From Candidatus Woesearchaeota archaeon CG_4_10_14_0_2_um_filter_33_13 (GTDB lineage: Archaea > Nanobdellota > Nanobdellia > Woesearchaeales > GW2011-AR9): a stretch of DNA of 46,350 nucleotides. The position numbers and the translations under genes were made by a program. The notes beneath the pieces were generated by a model that was not told the origin of the DNA, ran no database searches, and saw nothing but the letters and a program-made list of their open reading frames with translations. The stretch is taken from the NCBI GenBank assembly GCA_002792115.1, contig PFNQ01000034.1, forward strand, positions 1 to 46,350, written 5' to 3'. Of the stretch, positions 24,201-33,539 are shown one piece after another (the stretch's first letter is position 1; the number at the start of each line of letters is the position of its first letter).

Positions 24201-24209
24201 TTTATAAAT
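24201..24209 (+). promoter_or_regulatory. TATA box of ftsZ
   Basis: TTTATAAAT lies about 50 bases before the ftsZ ATG at 24257, giving a leader of about 25 bases that contains the SD GGAGGAGA. Confidence 0.55.
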
Positions 24210-24256
24210 CAAATACTATTCTGAAATTTAGTAAAAAAGGGTGGAGGAGATTTTTG

Positions 24257-25396
24257 ATGGATAATTACAATAAGACAAGTCAGACTTACAATAGTCCTAA
24301 CAATTCTAGTTCTTTTCGTGCTGAAGAGGTTTCTAATAAACGGGCAAACATTGAGATAGATGAAGAACTAGAACGGATGTTAGCAGCTCAAAAGACTAGA
24401 ATCAAAGTTATTGGTTGTGGTGGAGGAGGAAACAACACTATTAACAGAATCGCTGAAGTTGGCATTAAAGGTGTTGAAACGATTGCTATTAATACTGATG
24501 CCCAGGATTTATTGTACACAAATTGTGATAAAAAACTATTAATCGGCAGGGAATTAACTCACGGTATTGGTGCAGGTTCTAATCCAAAAATAGGCGAAGA
24601 GGCAGCCAAAGAAAATGAAGCTGATCTTAAGAAACTAATTGATGGATCAGACATGATTTTCATTACTTGTGGTTTAGGTGGTGGAACTGGTACAGGGAGT
24701 GCACCATTTGTCGCTCAATTAGCTAAGAAAATGGGAATTTTAAGTGTTGGTATTGTAACTATGCCTTTTACAATGGAAGGTTCACACCGTCATGAAAATG
24801 CTCTTATTGGTTTAGAAAAGATGGAGCAGAGTATTAGTACATTAATAGTTATTCCTAACGAGAAATTGTTAGAACTAGCTCCTCATTTACCTTTGCAGAC
24901 TGCTTTTAAAGTTGCTGATGAAATCTTAACAAATGCAGTTAAAGGGATTGCAGAATTGGTCACTAAAGCAGGATTAGTTAACTTAGATTTTGCTGATGTT
25001 AAAGCCATTATGGGGCAAGGTGGAGTGGCCTTAATTGGTATGGGCGAGTCAGACTCAGAAAATAGGGCAGAAGAATCTGTACATAAAGCTTTAGAAAATC
25101 CGTTAATTGATGTGGACATTTCTAACGCTACTGGTGCTTTAATTAATATTTCTGGTGGCGAGAATTTAACGTTAGAGGAATCAAGGAAAATTGTAGAAAC
25201 TATCTCAGAAAGTTTAGATCCTAATGCCAAAATCATCTGGGGAGCACAGATTTATCGTGATTTAGAGAAGACTGTTCGAACAATGTTAATCATTACTGGA
25301 GTAAACTCTGAGCAGATTTTTGGTGGAAACAACAAATACTTTTCTAAAAAAAGGTCAGCAATTGAGAACGAGCTTGGTATTGAATTCGTTAAATAA
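24257..25396 (+). CDS. ftsZ: Cell division protein FtsZ
   Basis: A 379-residue tubulin-like GTPase. The Gly-rich start of the Rossmann domain is [11 protein letters not shown] near residue 50, and the tubulin signature [12 protein letters not shown] is near 138-148. The T7 region [11 protein letters not shown] contains the catalytic acidic residue. The N-terminal ~45 residues are Asn/Ser-rich and variable, as in other FtsZ. It polymerises into the division ring at midcell. The start at 24257 follows an SD (GGAGGAGA); the frame is open upstream but lacks a sensible start. It is followed by T tracts and then the secE-spt5 operon on the same strand. Confidence 0.97.
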   Translation: MDNYNKTSQTYNSPNNSSSFRAEEVSNKRANIEIDEELERMLAAQKTRIKVIGCGGGGNNTINRIAEVGIKGVETIAINTDAQDLLYTNCDKKLLIGRELTHGIGAGSNPKIGEEAAKENEADLKKLIDGSDMIFITCGLGGGTGTGSAPFVAQLAKKMGILSVGIVTMPFTMEGSHRHENALIGLEKMEQSISTLIVIPNEKLLELAPHLPLQTAFKVADEILTNAVKGIAELVTKAGLVNLDFADVKAIMGQGGVALIGMGESDSENRAEESVHKALENPLIDVDISNATGALINISGGENLTLEESRKIVETISESLDPNAKIIWGAQIYRDLEKTVRTMLIITGVNSEQIFGGNNKYFSKKRSAIENELGIEFVK

Positions 25397-25402
25397 GCCT
25401 AT

Positions 25403-25440
25403 TTTCCATACTTTTTTTATCTTTTCATATATTTTTCTAT
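25403..25440 (+). terminator. T-rich probable terminator after ftsZ
   Basis: After the ftsZ stop the strand shows TTTTCC, CTTTTTTTATCTTTT and ATTTTTCTAT, the kind of oligo-U series at which archaeal polymerase releases. No strong hairpin is visible. Confidence 0.4.
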
Positions 25441-25470
25441 CTTCTTTAAGTTGGCTGTTTCAAAGAAAAG

Positions 25471-25480
25471 ATTTATAAAT
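25471..25480 (+). promoter_or_regulatory. TATA box of secE operon
   Basis: ATTTATAAAT, centred about 27 bases upstream of the secE ATG at 25503, so the predicted transcript would begin at or next to the start codon (leaderless). Confidence 0.6.
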
Positions 25481-25502
25481 CCCTTACCTTGTTTAGGTTT
25501 TT

Positions 25503-25691
25503 ATGGATGAACAGGAAGTAAGGCCGAATAAATTAAGACGGTTTTTAAAGGAGACTACTAGAGTTTTAAGGATTACTAAAAGACCTAACCGGGAAGAATA
25601 CAAAAGCTTACTAAAAGTAACTGGTTTAGGTATTTGTATTATTGGGGCTTTAGGGTTTGTAATCTTCCTGATTGCACAGTTATTTTTTTAG
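25503..25691 (+). CDS. secE: Preprotein translocase subunit SecE
   Basis: A 62-residue SecE/Sec61-gamma protein. An amphipathic N-terminal helix (LRRFLKETTRVLRITKRPNREEYKSL), with the conserved KRPNREEY turn, is followed by one membrane helix (GLGICIIGALGFVIFLI). It clamps SecY in the membrane. It lies eight bases before spt5, the classic archaeal gene order, which adds confidence to both. The TATA box fits a leaderless start. Confidence 0.93.
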   Translation: MDEQEVRPNKLRRFLKETTRVLRITKRPNREEYKSLLKVTGLGICIIGALGFVIFLIAQLFF

Positions 25692-25698
25692 AGGAAAA

Positions 25699-26166
25699 AT
25701 GAACAATACAAAAATATTTGCGGTAAGGACTTCTGCCAACAGAGAAGACCAAGTTGTGGACTTTTTTATTTCAAAGCTACAGAAAGAAACTAAACATGAA
25801 GTTTATTCTATCATCAGACCACATGGTATGAGAGGGTATGTTTTTGCTGAAACTACTTCAAAAGAAGCTTTAGAAGCAGCTTTGCAGGGTGTTCCTTACG
25901 CTCGTGGTGTTTTACCTCATGAGATTCCTTATCCTGAAATTGAACATATGCTAGAACAGGTTAAAGTTGAGATGAATATCCGTAAGAGTGATATTGTTGA
26001 AATTATCTCTGGGCCGTTTAAAAGAGAAAACGCTAAAGTTATCCGGGTAAACAAGCAGAAAGAAGAGATTGTTGTAGAGTTGTTAGAAGCAGCTGTGCCA
26101 ATTCCTATTACTGTTAGTATGGACGCAGTTAAGGTTATCCGTAGAGAAGACGAAGATGAGCAGTAA
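25699..26166 (+). CDS. spt5: Transcription elongation factor Spt5
   Basis: A 155-residue Spt5/NusG protein. An NGN domain (IFAVRTSANREDQVVDFF, GYVFAETTSKEALEAAL) is followed by a KOW domain (DIVEIISGPFKRENAKVIRVNKQKEEIVVELLE). It binds the RNA polymerase clamp with Spt4 and couples to the ribosome. The start is the ATG at 25699, with GAGG upstream; an earlier in-frame TTG/ATG would overlap secE. The last 11 bases overlap the truncated dph2. Confidence 0.95.
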   Translation: MNNTKIFAVRTSANREDQVVDFFISKLQKETKHEVYSIIRPHGMRGYVFAETTSKEALEAALQGVPYARGVLPHEIPYPEIEHMLEQVKVEMNIRKSDIVEIISGPFKRENAKVIRVNKQKEEIVVELLEAAVPIPITVSMDAVKVIRREDEDEQ

Positions 26167-26413
26167 GCTCACTTTGGATTTAGAATTAAATAAACTTCTT
26201 GAAGCGATTAAAATCAGTAGTCCTAAAACTATCTTAATTCAATTGCCTGATGGTTTAAAACCAAAAGCAAAGGAAATTCAAGAAGAAATTAAAAAGAATT
26301 TTTCTGACGTAAGGTTAACTTTCTGGGCTGGTTCCTGTTACGGAGCTTGTGATACCCCTAATGTTAATGGTTTTGACTTATTTGTACAATTTGGCCATTC
26401 TGAATGGAGATGA
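26156..26413 (+). pseudogene. Truncated Dph2 (diphthamide synthesis)
   Basis: An 85-residue protein that matches only the N-terminal domain of archaeal Dph2: TILIQLPDGLKPKAKEI, then FWAGSCYGACDTP and FDLFVQFGHSEW. The CYGACD Cys is the first of three cluster ligands, and the other two would lie in the missing domains (full proteins are roughly 320 residues or more). The frame stops at TGA right after HSEWR. The next two bases begin the convergent KaiC-like gene, so nothing of the rest remains here. Dph2 makes the first C-C bond in diphthamide on EF-2. It is either a pseudogene, or the rest is elsewhere. Confidence 0.8.
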
Positions 26414-26414
26414 A

Positions 26415-27143
26415 CTATTTTTTATTCTTACTTTTCTGGGGTTTCATTTCTTCTACTAAAGAAAAGGGAAATTGGTCTGGGTAAATCTTTAATCCACCTT
26501 TGTCAATAAAGAAAGGATAAACCTTGATTTCATGTTCCTGGCCACGCATTTTACTTACATGCATTACCCGTTCAAAAGATGCTTCTAGACGAACTTTAGT
26601 TAACCGTATCACACCATCAAACAAGAACTCTTCTGGTCGGAAATTATATTCATCCAAGTTTGGTCCTGTTGCTTCTGCAGTAGCAACTAAAGTTACATTC
26701 TTTACTTGATCTAAAAAATCAATTATTTTTTTACGATAATCTCTGTCTTCTGAGATGTGGATGTATGAAAACATTGTTAATGAGTCTAAAACAACACGTT
26801 TAACCTTGCCTTCTCTTATTTTGGATAATGGGGCGTCTAACGAAACAATTTTTTTAATTACTATCGGTTGCTGAGCGATTTCAATCATGCCCGAGTCAAT
26901 ATATTTTTTAATTCCTAATCCTAATTCCTCAGCATAAGTAATATAATCTTCTTTTCTGGTTTCGTATAAGATGCACAATCCTTTCTCCTTTTTTTTGGCC
27001 CCTTCAATGAGAAATTGCATACCCATAATGGATTTACCAGTTCCTGGTCCTCCAGAAATCAATACAGAATTATTTTCTCTTAATCCTCCTTTAAGAACTT
27101 CGTCAAGTCCTGGAATGCCTGTTGAAATTTTTTTGAATGTCAT
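26415..27143 (-). CDS. KaiC-like RecA-superfamily ATPase
   Basis: A 242-residue single-domain KaiC-like ATPase. It begins ISTGIPGLDEVLKGGL, and has Walker A GGPGTGKS near residue 31 and Walker B RVVLDSLTMFS near 115. It includes ATAEATGPNLDEYNF and a conserved ERVMHVSKMRGQEHEIK. Such proteins are widespread in archaea, often as signalling or motor-associated ATPases (ArlH is one branch). Its position beside the pilin genes is suggestive but unproven. The ATG at 27143 has SD GAGGTG upstream. It diverges from a second KaiC-like gene. Confidence 0.9.
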   Translation of the reverse strand: MTFKKISTGIPGLDEVLKGGLRENNSVLISGGPGTGKSIMGMQFLIEGAKKKEKGLCILYETRKEDYITYAEELGLGIKKYIDSGMIEIAQQPIVIKKIVSLDAPLSKIREGKVKRVVLDSLTMFSYIHISEDRDYRKKIIDFLDQVKNVTLVATAEATGPNLDEYNFRPEEFLFDGVIRLTKVRLEASFERVMHVSKMRGQEHEIKVYPFFIDKGGLKIYPDQFPFSLVEEMKPQKSKNKK

Positions 27144-27247
27144 CTACTAACACCTCTATTAACAATAGTAAATATTTCCTATTATAAAAGCATTACTATT
27201 TGTTGATCATGATAACATTTAAATACGATAAAATAATTCTTTTCTTA

Positions 27248-28042
27248 ATGAAAAAAAAAGGGGTTAGTAAGAAAGCTGTTAAACGTAACACTATTGGTTC
27301 TAAAAAAATAGAAGCCATTAAAATTATTAAGAAATCTAGTAGAGTTAAAACTGGTGTGAAGAACTTAGATCCATTAATTCAAGGGGGTTTAAAATCAAGC
27401 CATATTAATTTAGTAGTAGGAAGTGCCGGTTCTGGCAAAACGATTTTTGCAATGCAATTCTTGATGGAAGGCCTTAAAGCAGGAGAATCTTGTATTTACA
27501 TTACTTTCGAGGAAAAGAAAGAAAAACTGTATCATGACATGACTGTTTTTGGTTGGAATTTTGATGAATACGAAAAGAAAAAGAAATTGTTTTATTTAGA
27601 ATATAATCCTGAGCAAGTTAAGTCTTTAATTGAAGAGGGTGGGGGAACAATAGACCAGATTATTACTGAACATAAAATCACTAGATTGGTAATTGATTCA
27701 GTAACATCATTCTCATTGTTATACCAAGATGAACTGGCTAAAAAGGAAGCAGGCTTGGCTTTGTTTGGGTTGATTAACAAATGGGGATGTACTGCCGTAC
27801 TTACTTCACAAGCAACAGAAATTGAAGATCAGTTGCGAGGAGCTTCTTTACAATTTGAAGCGGATTGCATTATTTTACTTTATCATTTTAAACAGAAGGG
27901 GGAGAGAAGGAGAGCAATAGAAATTTTGAAAATGCGTGGTACCAACCATACAAATAAAACAATGGCAATTGAGATAATTAGTCAGAAAGGCCTAGTTGTA
28001 TTCCCTAATAAAGTCATTGATCTCAAGAGTAACATCAATTAA
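27248..28042 (+). CDS. KaiC-like ATPase with basic N-terminus
   Basis: A 264-residue second KaiC-like protein. A basic N-terminal extension of about 35 residues (KKKGVSKKAVKRN) precedes the ATPase domain, which has RVKTGVKNLDPLIQGGL, Walker A GSAGSGKT and Walker B RLVIDSVTSFS. It ends with the KaiC block EILKMRGTNHTNKTMAIEI. The start is the ATG at 27248 because CATTTAAATACG (27216-27227) lies about 27 bases upstream. The frame is open further upstream, but those codons lie within the promoter. It shares a ~105-base divergent promoter region with the other KaiC gene. Confidence 0.9.
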   Translation: MKKKGVSKKAVKRNTIGSKKIEAIKIIKKSSRVKTGVKNLDPLIQGGLKSSHINLVVGSAGSGKTIFAMQFLMEGLKAGESCIYITFEEKKEKLYHDMTVFGWNFDEYEKKKKLFYLEYNPEQVKSLIEEGGGTIDQIITEHKITRLVIDSVTSFSLLYQDELAKKEAGLALFGLINKWGCTAVLTSQATEIEDQLRGASLQFEADCIILLYHFKQKGERRRAIEILKMRGTNHTNKTMAIEIISQKGLVVFPNKVIDLKSNIN

Positions 28043-28156
28043 TTGATTAAATGTTCTTATTATCATTTTAAAAGAAATGATTTAGTTAAATACTTTCTAT
28101 GCTTTGGGAAATGGCAACAGAGATAAAAAAAGAAATAAAAAAAGAAAAAGTTAAAT

Positions 28157-28606
28157 TTATTCTACTTTTGCAGTTATGTCTCCTGTTACAGTATGACTTA
28201 CTCCAGAAGATGATGTGTAAACAATAACTACATCTGATTTAAATCTGTCTCCAGAAGCGCCGTTAGTACACGATGTTAAAGTAATACCATCTGTGCTACC
28301 TAAAACTTCACCATCTGTCCAGGCATCATTTCCGTCAGCTTCTGCACTTGCAGTACATCCACTAATGGATACATTTGTTGCAGTCAGACTTTCTCCTAAA
28401 CCATTTCTTAGTACAAGTTGTACGTCTGTGGTAGTTACTTTAAAATCATCACAACCCATTCCTGGTCCAATTGTACAACTGCTTGGCAAGAACTTACTTG
28501 GACTTAATACTCCAAAATATGCTAATGCTCCAATCGCTACAAGAACAACTAAAATTGCCCAACCATAGGTCATCAAAAACTCCATTGCTGCTTGTCCTTT
28601 TTTCAA
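28157..28606 (-). CDS. Type IV pilin-like protein
   Basis: A protein of about 149 residues with a class III signal: KKGQAAMEFLMTYGWAILV, processed after KKG, with the Gln and Glu(+5-like) of pilins. The mature part is a Ser/Thr/Val-rich beta domain with four Cys (SSCTIG, MGCDDF, SGCTAS, TSCTNG). The QAAMEFLMTYGWA segment is common to pilins of DPANN archaea. The start is probably the TTG at 28606, since GAGGTG lies six bases upstream. The GTG at 28615 is part of that SD. It is probably the major pilin for the machinery at 34.5-38.8 kb. Confidence 0.85.
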   Translation of the reverse strand: MKKGQAAMEFLMTYGWAILVVLVAIGALAYFGVLSPSKFLPSSCTIGPGMGCDDFKVTTTDVQLVLRNGLGESLTATNVSISGCTASAEADGNDAWTDGEVLGSTDGITLTSCTNGASGDRFKSDVVIVYTSSSGVSHTVTGDITAKVE

Positions 28607-28731
28607 CTTAATCACCTCATTTTTTAATCATAAAAGTTACGATTAGTTGCTAATAAGGTACATTTCCTATATAAATCTTACTTTTCAGTACAAAGACAAG
28701 ATTTAAATATTTTAAAATAAAAATTCGTTAA

Positions 28732-29376
28732 ATGAAAAAAAGGGGCAATGAAATCTTATTAATAATTGTTTTAGTTATTCTAATTTTACTTCTTGCTCTA
28801 ATTTTTTACAATCCTCAATTGCTAGGAATAAAGGGCCATAGCATTAATTTGGATGAAGAAGAACCTCAATTGGATTCTCAAATTTTAGACAATGCAGATG
28901 TGCAAATAATTAACGGAGAGAATGAAACAGAAAAAATAATTAATTTTGATGAAAATAGTCAGAATACCAATTCTGTTAATGATCTAATAGTGGATTCTTT
29001 GTCATCCGAAGCTGAAGAGATTTTTACTGGAATTATAAGGTTAGGGGAAATCAAGTATCAGAAAATACTGCCTAATAAGGTGGAGATCAATTCTCTTTCT
29101 TTAACTTTAAGAAACAATCTTGAAACAATGAGTTTAGAAGTTTTGGTGTACATCTCTGATTTAAATGATAGTGAAGATAAAAAAGGGTTGGTTCGAGAGC
29201 AAATTTGGTTTGGTCTAGTTGAAAATGATCAAGTTATAAGAACCACTAAAGAAGTAAGTGCCATTTATCTTGGAGATTTACTTACGGATAAAGAAGTTAA
29301 GGTTTCCTTAATTGGTTACAAAGATGGTAATAGCATTAACCTTGGAACGGATTCTAAAACCACTTCTTTTGATTAA
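28732..29376 (+). CDS. Single-TM protein, unknown
   Basis: A 214-residue protein with one N-terminal membrane helix (EILLIIVLVILILLLALIFY) behind KKRGN. An acidic Asp/Asn/Glu-rich linker (about residues 35-95) follows, then a beta-rich domain (ISLTLRNNLETMSLEVLVYI...). The N-out or N-in topology cannot be set from sequence; the basic start favours an external domain. A TATA-like ATTTAAATATTTT (28700-28715) lies near -28. It is on the opposite strand between pilin genes, so a link to the pilus is possible. Confidence 0.7.
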   Translation: MKKRGNEILLIIVLVILILLLALIFYNPQLLGIKGHSINLDEEEPQLDSQILDNADVQIINGENETEKIINFDENSQNTNSVNDLIVDSLSSEAEEIFTGIIRLGEIKYQKILPNKVEINSLSLTLRNNLETMSLEVLVYISDLNDSEDKKGLVREQIWFGLVENDQVIRTTKEVSAIYLGDLLTDKEVKVSLIGYKDGNSINLGTDSKTTSFD

Positions 29377-29422
29377 AAACCATTTCTTTTAATTGATACT
29401 ATCATTTTTACCAATCACAAAA

Positions 29423-30379
29423 TTAATCTAAGAAAGAGACTTCTGTTAAGTTATAATAATTAAGATGGGCTAAATCTACTCTTACCCAGTTAGCTGTATT
29501 ATTGATCCTATAATCTCCTTCATTATTTCCGGTCCAATACATATAATCCACAATGCTGGCGTCTGAATCAATGGGTAAACCAAAATCACTGACTTTTTTT
29601 AAATTAACCATACTTTCAATCCCGTATTGAGAAGGGCTTAAGTTGTTCTCTAAACGCATTAGGAAACTTGGTGCAGAGGGGTTTGCTTCATAGTAAGAGT
29701 AATTGATGTGCGAAACTAAATTCTCTGTGTACCAATCTCCCAACAATTGATAACTATAGTTTCCAGAATAAGGAGTTTCTTGAATGATGTTAGTCATTCT
29801 TCCAAAACTGTTAACGATATAAATGGGATCTTCAAAACCTAAAATAGGGATAGTGGTGGTGATTATTTTGGAATAATTCCAGCGAGAAGATCCAGTTTGA
29901 TCTTCAATGTAATATTCTATCTCGGCGCTGACTATAATCTTCCAAGGATCATTTTGTTCAATTGTTAGTTCTCCTAAAACAATATTTGTAGTTAGATGAA
30001 AATTATTTCCTTCTGCGGCAACTTGTTCTGTCCATTGAGTAAAGGTAGAACTTTTAATCAAGCTTGGTGTAGTTCCATTGAATGTTCCGTTAATCAACAA
30101 TTCTTCAAAGGCAGAGTTAACATTGTCAATAAACTCTCCTTGATTGATGATATATTCTTCCATTGCTAGCAAAGTTCTATATGAAGAAATGTACAAGCCC
30201 CTTTCGGTGTCTCTTTCTAGATCTAAAATAAACTCGTTAACTCCACTAATTCGAGAATCAACAATTTGCATTTGATTTGTTAATCTGCTACTTATTCGAA
30301 AAGTAAAGGTGAAGACGAAAACAACAATGAAAGCAATAGCAATTAGTGTGAAGAACATTCCTTTTTTATTCATTGCCAT
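29423..30379 (-). CDS. Pilin-like membrane-anchored protein
   Basis: A 318-residue protein beginning MAMNKKGMFFTLIAIAFIVVFV, which resembles a pilin-like N-terminus, and with many N-glycosylation-type NxS/T sites outside. The external part is beta-rich and contains no Cys. The last gene of the five-gene run, it overlaps the vWA gene by ten bases. The SD GAGGTGAGAG sits in the last codons of that gene, so translation is coupled. The ATG at 30379 is chosen because the SD is five bases before it. Confidence 0.8.
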   Translation of the reverse strand: MAMNKKGMFFTLIAIAFIVVFVFTFTFRISSRLTNQMQIVDSRISGVNEFILDLERDTERGLYISSYRTLLAMEEYIINQGEFIDNVNSAFEELLINGTFNGTTPSLIKSSTFTQWTEQVAAEGNNFHLTTNIVLGELTIEQNDPWKIIVSAEIEYYIEDQTGSSRWNYSKIITTTIPILGFEDPIYIVNSFGRMTNIIQETPYSGNYSYQLLGDWYTENLVSHINYSYYEANPSAPSFLMRLENNLSPSQYGIESMVNLKKVSDFGLPIDSDASIVDYMYWTGNNEGDYRINNTANWVRVDLAHLNYYNLTEVSFLD

Positions 30380-33051
30380 ACTCTCACCTCAACTAAGGTT
30401 GGTCCCCACAAAAAAGGAACTTGGCCTACCGAAGAGGTTTCAATATCAAGATCTTCTGGGCCAAACTTAACAAATAATTTACCATCCCTGTCTGGATCTA
30501 ATTGTGTTAATAAGTTACAAACAGCATTTTGTACAGCGTCAGCATTAAATTCATCGCAGTCAGTATTCTGATTATAAGTACACTCATTATCTCCAGAATA
30601 ATAAGAGGGTATGGCTATGTCTGCGGTGGTGTTGTCATCAAAGGTTATTGTCCATAAGCAACCTTCTGCTACACTAAATACGCCGGTGTAATTAATTCCA
30701 ATCTCAATACCGCCAGTATAAATGATTTTGTTATCTGAAGATCCACCACTACTATTCATTGCACTAATTCCTGTACTAATATGAACTTCATTTTCTCCCG
30801 TAGAGAGTAAACCAATGGGAATATTAACAACATAGGGGTCACCTAAATTTTGATAATCTGAATCATATTCTGAAAGGTTATAAAAATAGTTCCAAATGCC
30901 CCCATTTTTAACTGCAGCCTTATCGGTCCATTTATCACCAGAATAAGAGATCATTTTTGCTTCATAAATAATTACATTTTCAGGAACAGAAAAATTTCCT
31001 TCACTAATATTGTTACCAAAAATAGGTGATTCTATTGTAATAGGAATTCTTCCATACTCTTCTTGATTTAATGTTGGGGTGTAACTAAAATTAATGTACG
31101 AATCTGAAAATAATGATGTGTTTACAAGGTCAATCAAAGATTCAACTGTTTGAGCAGAATAACTAAAATTAACAATCTCTGCAGCAATTCCTTGATAAAT
31201 TGTTGTTAGATTAGTGAGGTTTGTGTAGAGATAACTTCCTCCTCCACATTCTGACATTTTGTTTAGCATTTGTTGTGCACTATATGGTATGTCACCAAAA
31301 CCAACAGTATAAACTGTAATGTTATAATCTTGATAAGCAGAACAAGCAGCTTCAACGGCATGGTCTTGAGGATCATCAGAATTATCTCCATCTTGATCAT
31401 AATCTTGAACCGGGTCCAAATTACAGTCCACATTGGCTTCTCCATCAGTCATAACTAACATGGATTTTGCCCTTGAACTATTGCTTTGTGAATTCAAAAT
31501 TGAGGTTGCACTTAAAACTCCGCAACAAATGCAAGTACTACCACCAGGACTATAACTATTGATTACATTGTGCAGAGTGACAGAATTATTGGTTAATCCT
31601 TCTGTATCATCTGTTGAGCCATCATAACTTACTAATCCTACTTTATTTCCTGAAGTTTCTAAAACAATATCAACAAATTCTTTATCAGCTTCTTTAGCGA
31701 TATCCATTTTTGTTTTACTACATTCATAATTATGGCCATAAGCAAAGAAGCAACTTCCGCCACAAACATTTCCGCTACATAAATCTGGAGAAGCAACTTG
31801 ACAACTTTTTGCACCACCCCAGAAGCAATAATAATTGCAGATCAATGGGGAAGAATATTCTGCACATTCATCCATACTTCCAGAAATATCTGTTACGAGA
31901 ACGGAATCTGCAGTCCCACCAAAACCATAAAATGAATAAGAGACATTTCTTAGCCCAATCCGGATAGGAACAGTTTTGTTAGACAGCTCGTTGTAATTTA
32001 GTAACTGGTTCAATTCCGAGTTGGGGATTGTTATTTCTGCTTCTCCAGAAGAGTTCTGACTATAAACTGTTCTATCTCCAATATTAACAAAGATTTCGTT
32101 TTCACTTTGATAATGCAAAAACATGCTTAAGTTGTTTAGTGTTCCAGGAACGAAGAATGACGAATATACATTAATAATGCCATCTATTCCCGGTATCTGG
32201 TATTGTCCTTCTCCTTCATCAGTATATTGAGACAACTCATTAGTTTCGTATTCAACTTTAACAAAACCTCCACCTACATATTTTCTTGATGAGTAAAAAT
32301 TTAATTTCACTTCATTACTTCCATCTTGAAAATAATCTTTATAACTTGAATTAACTAGCCAATAATCAGCATCTTGAGTTTCTGTTTGTGAATAATTCCC
32401 AGCAAAATTATCATTTATATACAAACTAAAATCACCTCCAACATTGGCTTCAATCTCAACATATTTGATCTCATTAATATTATTTGGCAGGGTTACAATT
32501 TTAGTTACATTCCCTTCCCCTTCATAACCACCAAAATAAACAATCTCTGAGTTTGCTCTTCTGTTAATATTTGATAATAGTGCTCTAGCAGTAATTCCTT
32601 CAATCGTTCTATTTCTTTCAATACCAGAAACCATCTGTTTTGTTGCAATAAGATTATTGGGATTATCAGAATTGGTTGAGTAAACTGATTCATTATAATT
32701 CTCAATCCAAACTCCAAGGTTATATTTCTCTGGAAGAACATTTTCTAAAGTTAGGTTTAAAAGTTGATTGGCATTGTTTTCTTCCCCTACAACTTGAAAT
32801 CTTAAAACCTGTTCAATTATGGTTTTATTTAGGTCTGTGATATTATTGTTTTGAAGAAAAGTTAATGTTTCCGTGTTCAGTTCCGATAATCTTATTGTTG
32901 ATAAAATTTGCATTAAATCTGAAGAAAAAATAATGGTCTGAGGATTGACATTTTTATTGGAATGATAATGTACTAACACAACGAGGCTAGTCATTAACAA
33001 GATTACGGCAATAAATGCTTCTAAAGTAAAGAGAACACCTTTCTTTACCAA
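30370..33051 (-). CDS. vWA-domain pilin-like surface protein
   Basis: An 893-residue secreted protein. The N-terminal prepilin-like signal and helix KKGVLFTLEAFIAVILLM is followed by a beta-rich region. From about residue 380 a von Willebrand A domain begins with the MIDAS motif DISGS (about 386-390), and TDGEANVD (about 534) is the third MIDAS segment. A Cys-rich insert with about ten Cys (CNYYCFWGG...) and an EF-hand-like DYDQDGDNSDD lie inside. The C-terminus (LDPDRDGKLFVKFGPED) is rich in Asp and may bind Ca2+. It is probably an adhesin at the pilus tip, like PilC/PilY1-type vWA proteins. The start is TTG with SD GGAGGT. Confidence 0.85.
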   Translation of the reverse strand: MVKKGVLFTLEAFIAVILLMTSLVVLVHYHSNKNVNPQTIIFSSDLMQILSTIRLSELNTETLTFLQNNNITDLNKTIIEQVLRFQVVGEENNANQLLNLTLENVLPEKYNLGVWIENYNESVYSTNSDNPNNLIATKQMVSGIERNRTIEGITARALLSNINRRANSEIVYFGGYEGEGNVTKIVTLPNNINEIKYVEIEANVGGDFSLYINDNFAGNYSQTETQDADYWLVNSSYKDYFQDGSNEVKLNFYSSRKYVGGGFVKVEYETNELSQYTDEGEGQYQIPGIDGIINVYSSFFVPGTLNNLSMFLHYQSENEIFVNIGDRTVYSQNSSGEAEITIPNSELNQLLNYNELSNKTVPIRIGLRNVSYSFYGFGGTADSVLVTDISGSMDECAEYSSPLICNYYCFWGGAKSCQVASPDLCSGNVCGGSCFFAYGHNYECSKTKMDIAKEADKEFVDIVLETSGNKVGLVSYDGSTDDTEGLTNNSVTLHNVINSYSPGGSTCICCGVLSATSILNSQSNSSRAKSMLVMTDGEANVDCNLDPVQDYDQDGDNSDDPQDHAVEAACSAYQDYNITVYTVGFGDIPYSAQQMLNKMSECGGGSYLYTNLTNLTTIYQGIAAEIVNFSYSAQTVESLIDLVNTSLFSDSYINFSYTPTLNQEEYGRIPITIESPIFGNNISEGNFSVPENVIIYEAKMISYSGDKWTDKAAVKNGGIWNYFYNLSEYDSDYQNLGDPYVVNIPIGLLSTGENEVHISTGISAMNSSGGSSDNKIIYTGGIEIGINYTGVFSVAEGCLWTITFDDNTTADIAIPSYYSGDNECTYNQNTDCDEFNADAVQNAVCNLLTQLDPDRDGKLFVKFGPEDLDIETSSVGQVPFLWGPTLVEVRVWQ

Positions 33052-33539
33052 ATTAAAACCTCCATTTTGATTATTTCAGAGTTATAAAAAACAAATCTTG
33101 TTACCGGAACGATAGTTGTTGGACTTTCAATACTAATGTTTTTTCCTAATATTGTGGTCCCTAGGATTTCTAAATTCTGGTTATCTCTGTCTTTAAAAGA
33201 AATTTGAAAATCATATCTTGTTGCTAGTAATATCTTACTGGTTTGATAGTCTATTTTAGAGAATTCTAAAACTTTATTGGAATCTAGTCTTGTATTTCCA
33301 TCAGTTAGTCCTAAAATAATCACACTTGAATTAGTCCAATTAATTGGATACCCTGAAGAAATCAAGTTGTCACTTAATTTTTCTGCATTGGTATACATCT
33401 CTTGAAAGTTTTCATTCTGCATGTTGAGATTATCTGTTCCGTAAGTATAAAAAAAATAAAGTGCTAAAGAAAAAAGAACTAACGCGATTATAAAATCAAT
33501 ACTCCAAATTTGCGCTTTCTTAGAATTTCTTTTATCCAT
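33045..33539 (-). CDS. Minor pilin-like protein
   Basis: A 164-residue protein beginning MDKRNSKKAQIWSIDFIIALVLFS, a prepilin-type signal with a hydrophobic helix. The remaining sequence is Asn/Ser/Ile-rich with a beta-strand look (SSVIILGLTDGN) and no Cys. It overlaps the upstream pilin gene by eight bases and the downstream vWA gene by seven, as in the rest of the run. It is a likely minor pilin or priming subunit. Confidence 0.8.
   Translation of the reverse strand: MDKRNSKKAQIWSIDFIIALVLFSLALYFFYTYGTDNLNMQNENFQEMYTNAEKLSDNLISSGYPINWTNSSVIILGLTDGNTRLDSNKVLEFSKIDYQTSKILLATRYDFQISFKDRDNQNLEILGTTILGKNISIESPTTIVPVTRFVFYNSEIIKMEVLIW

Noticed and set aside
28111-28227. A 38-codon leaderless ORF (ATG at 28111) with TTAAATACTT upstream
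   Set aside because: Most of it is antisense to the pilin gene and Lys-rich or Leu-rich by chance; support is only the promoter-like sequence.
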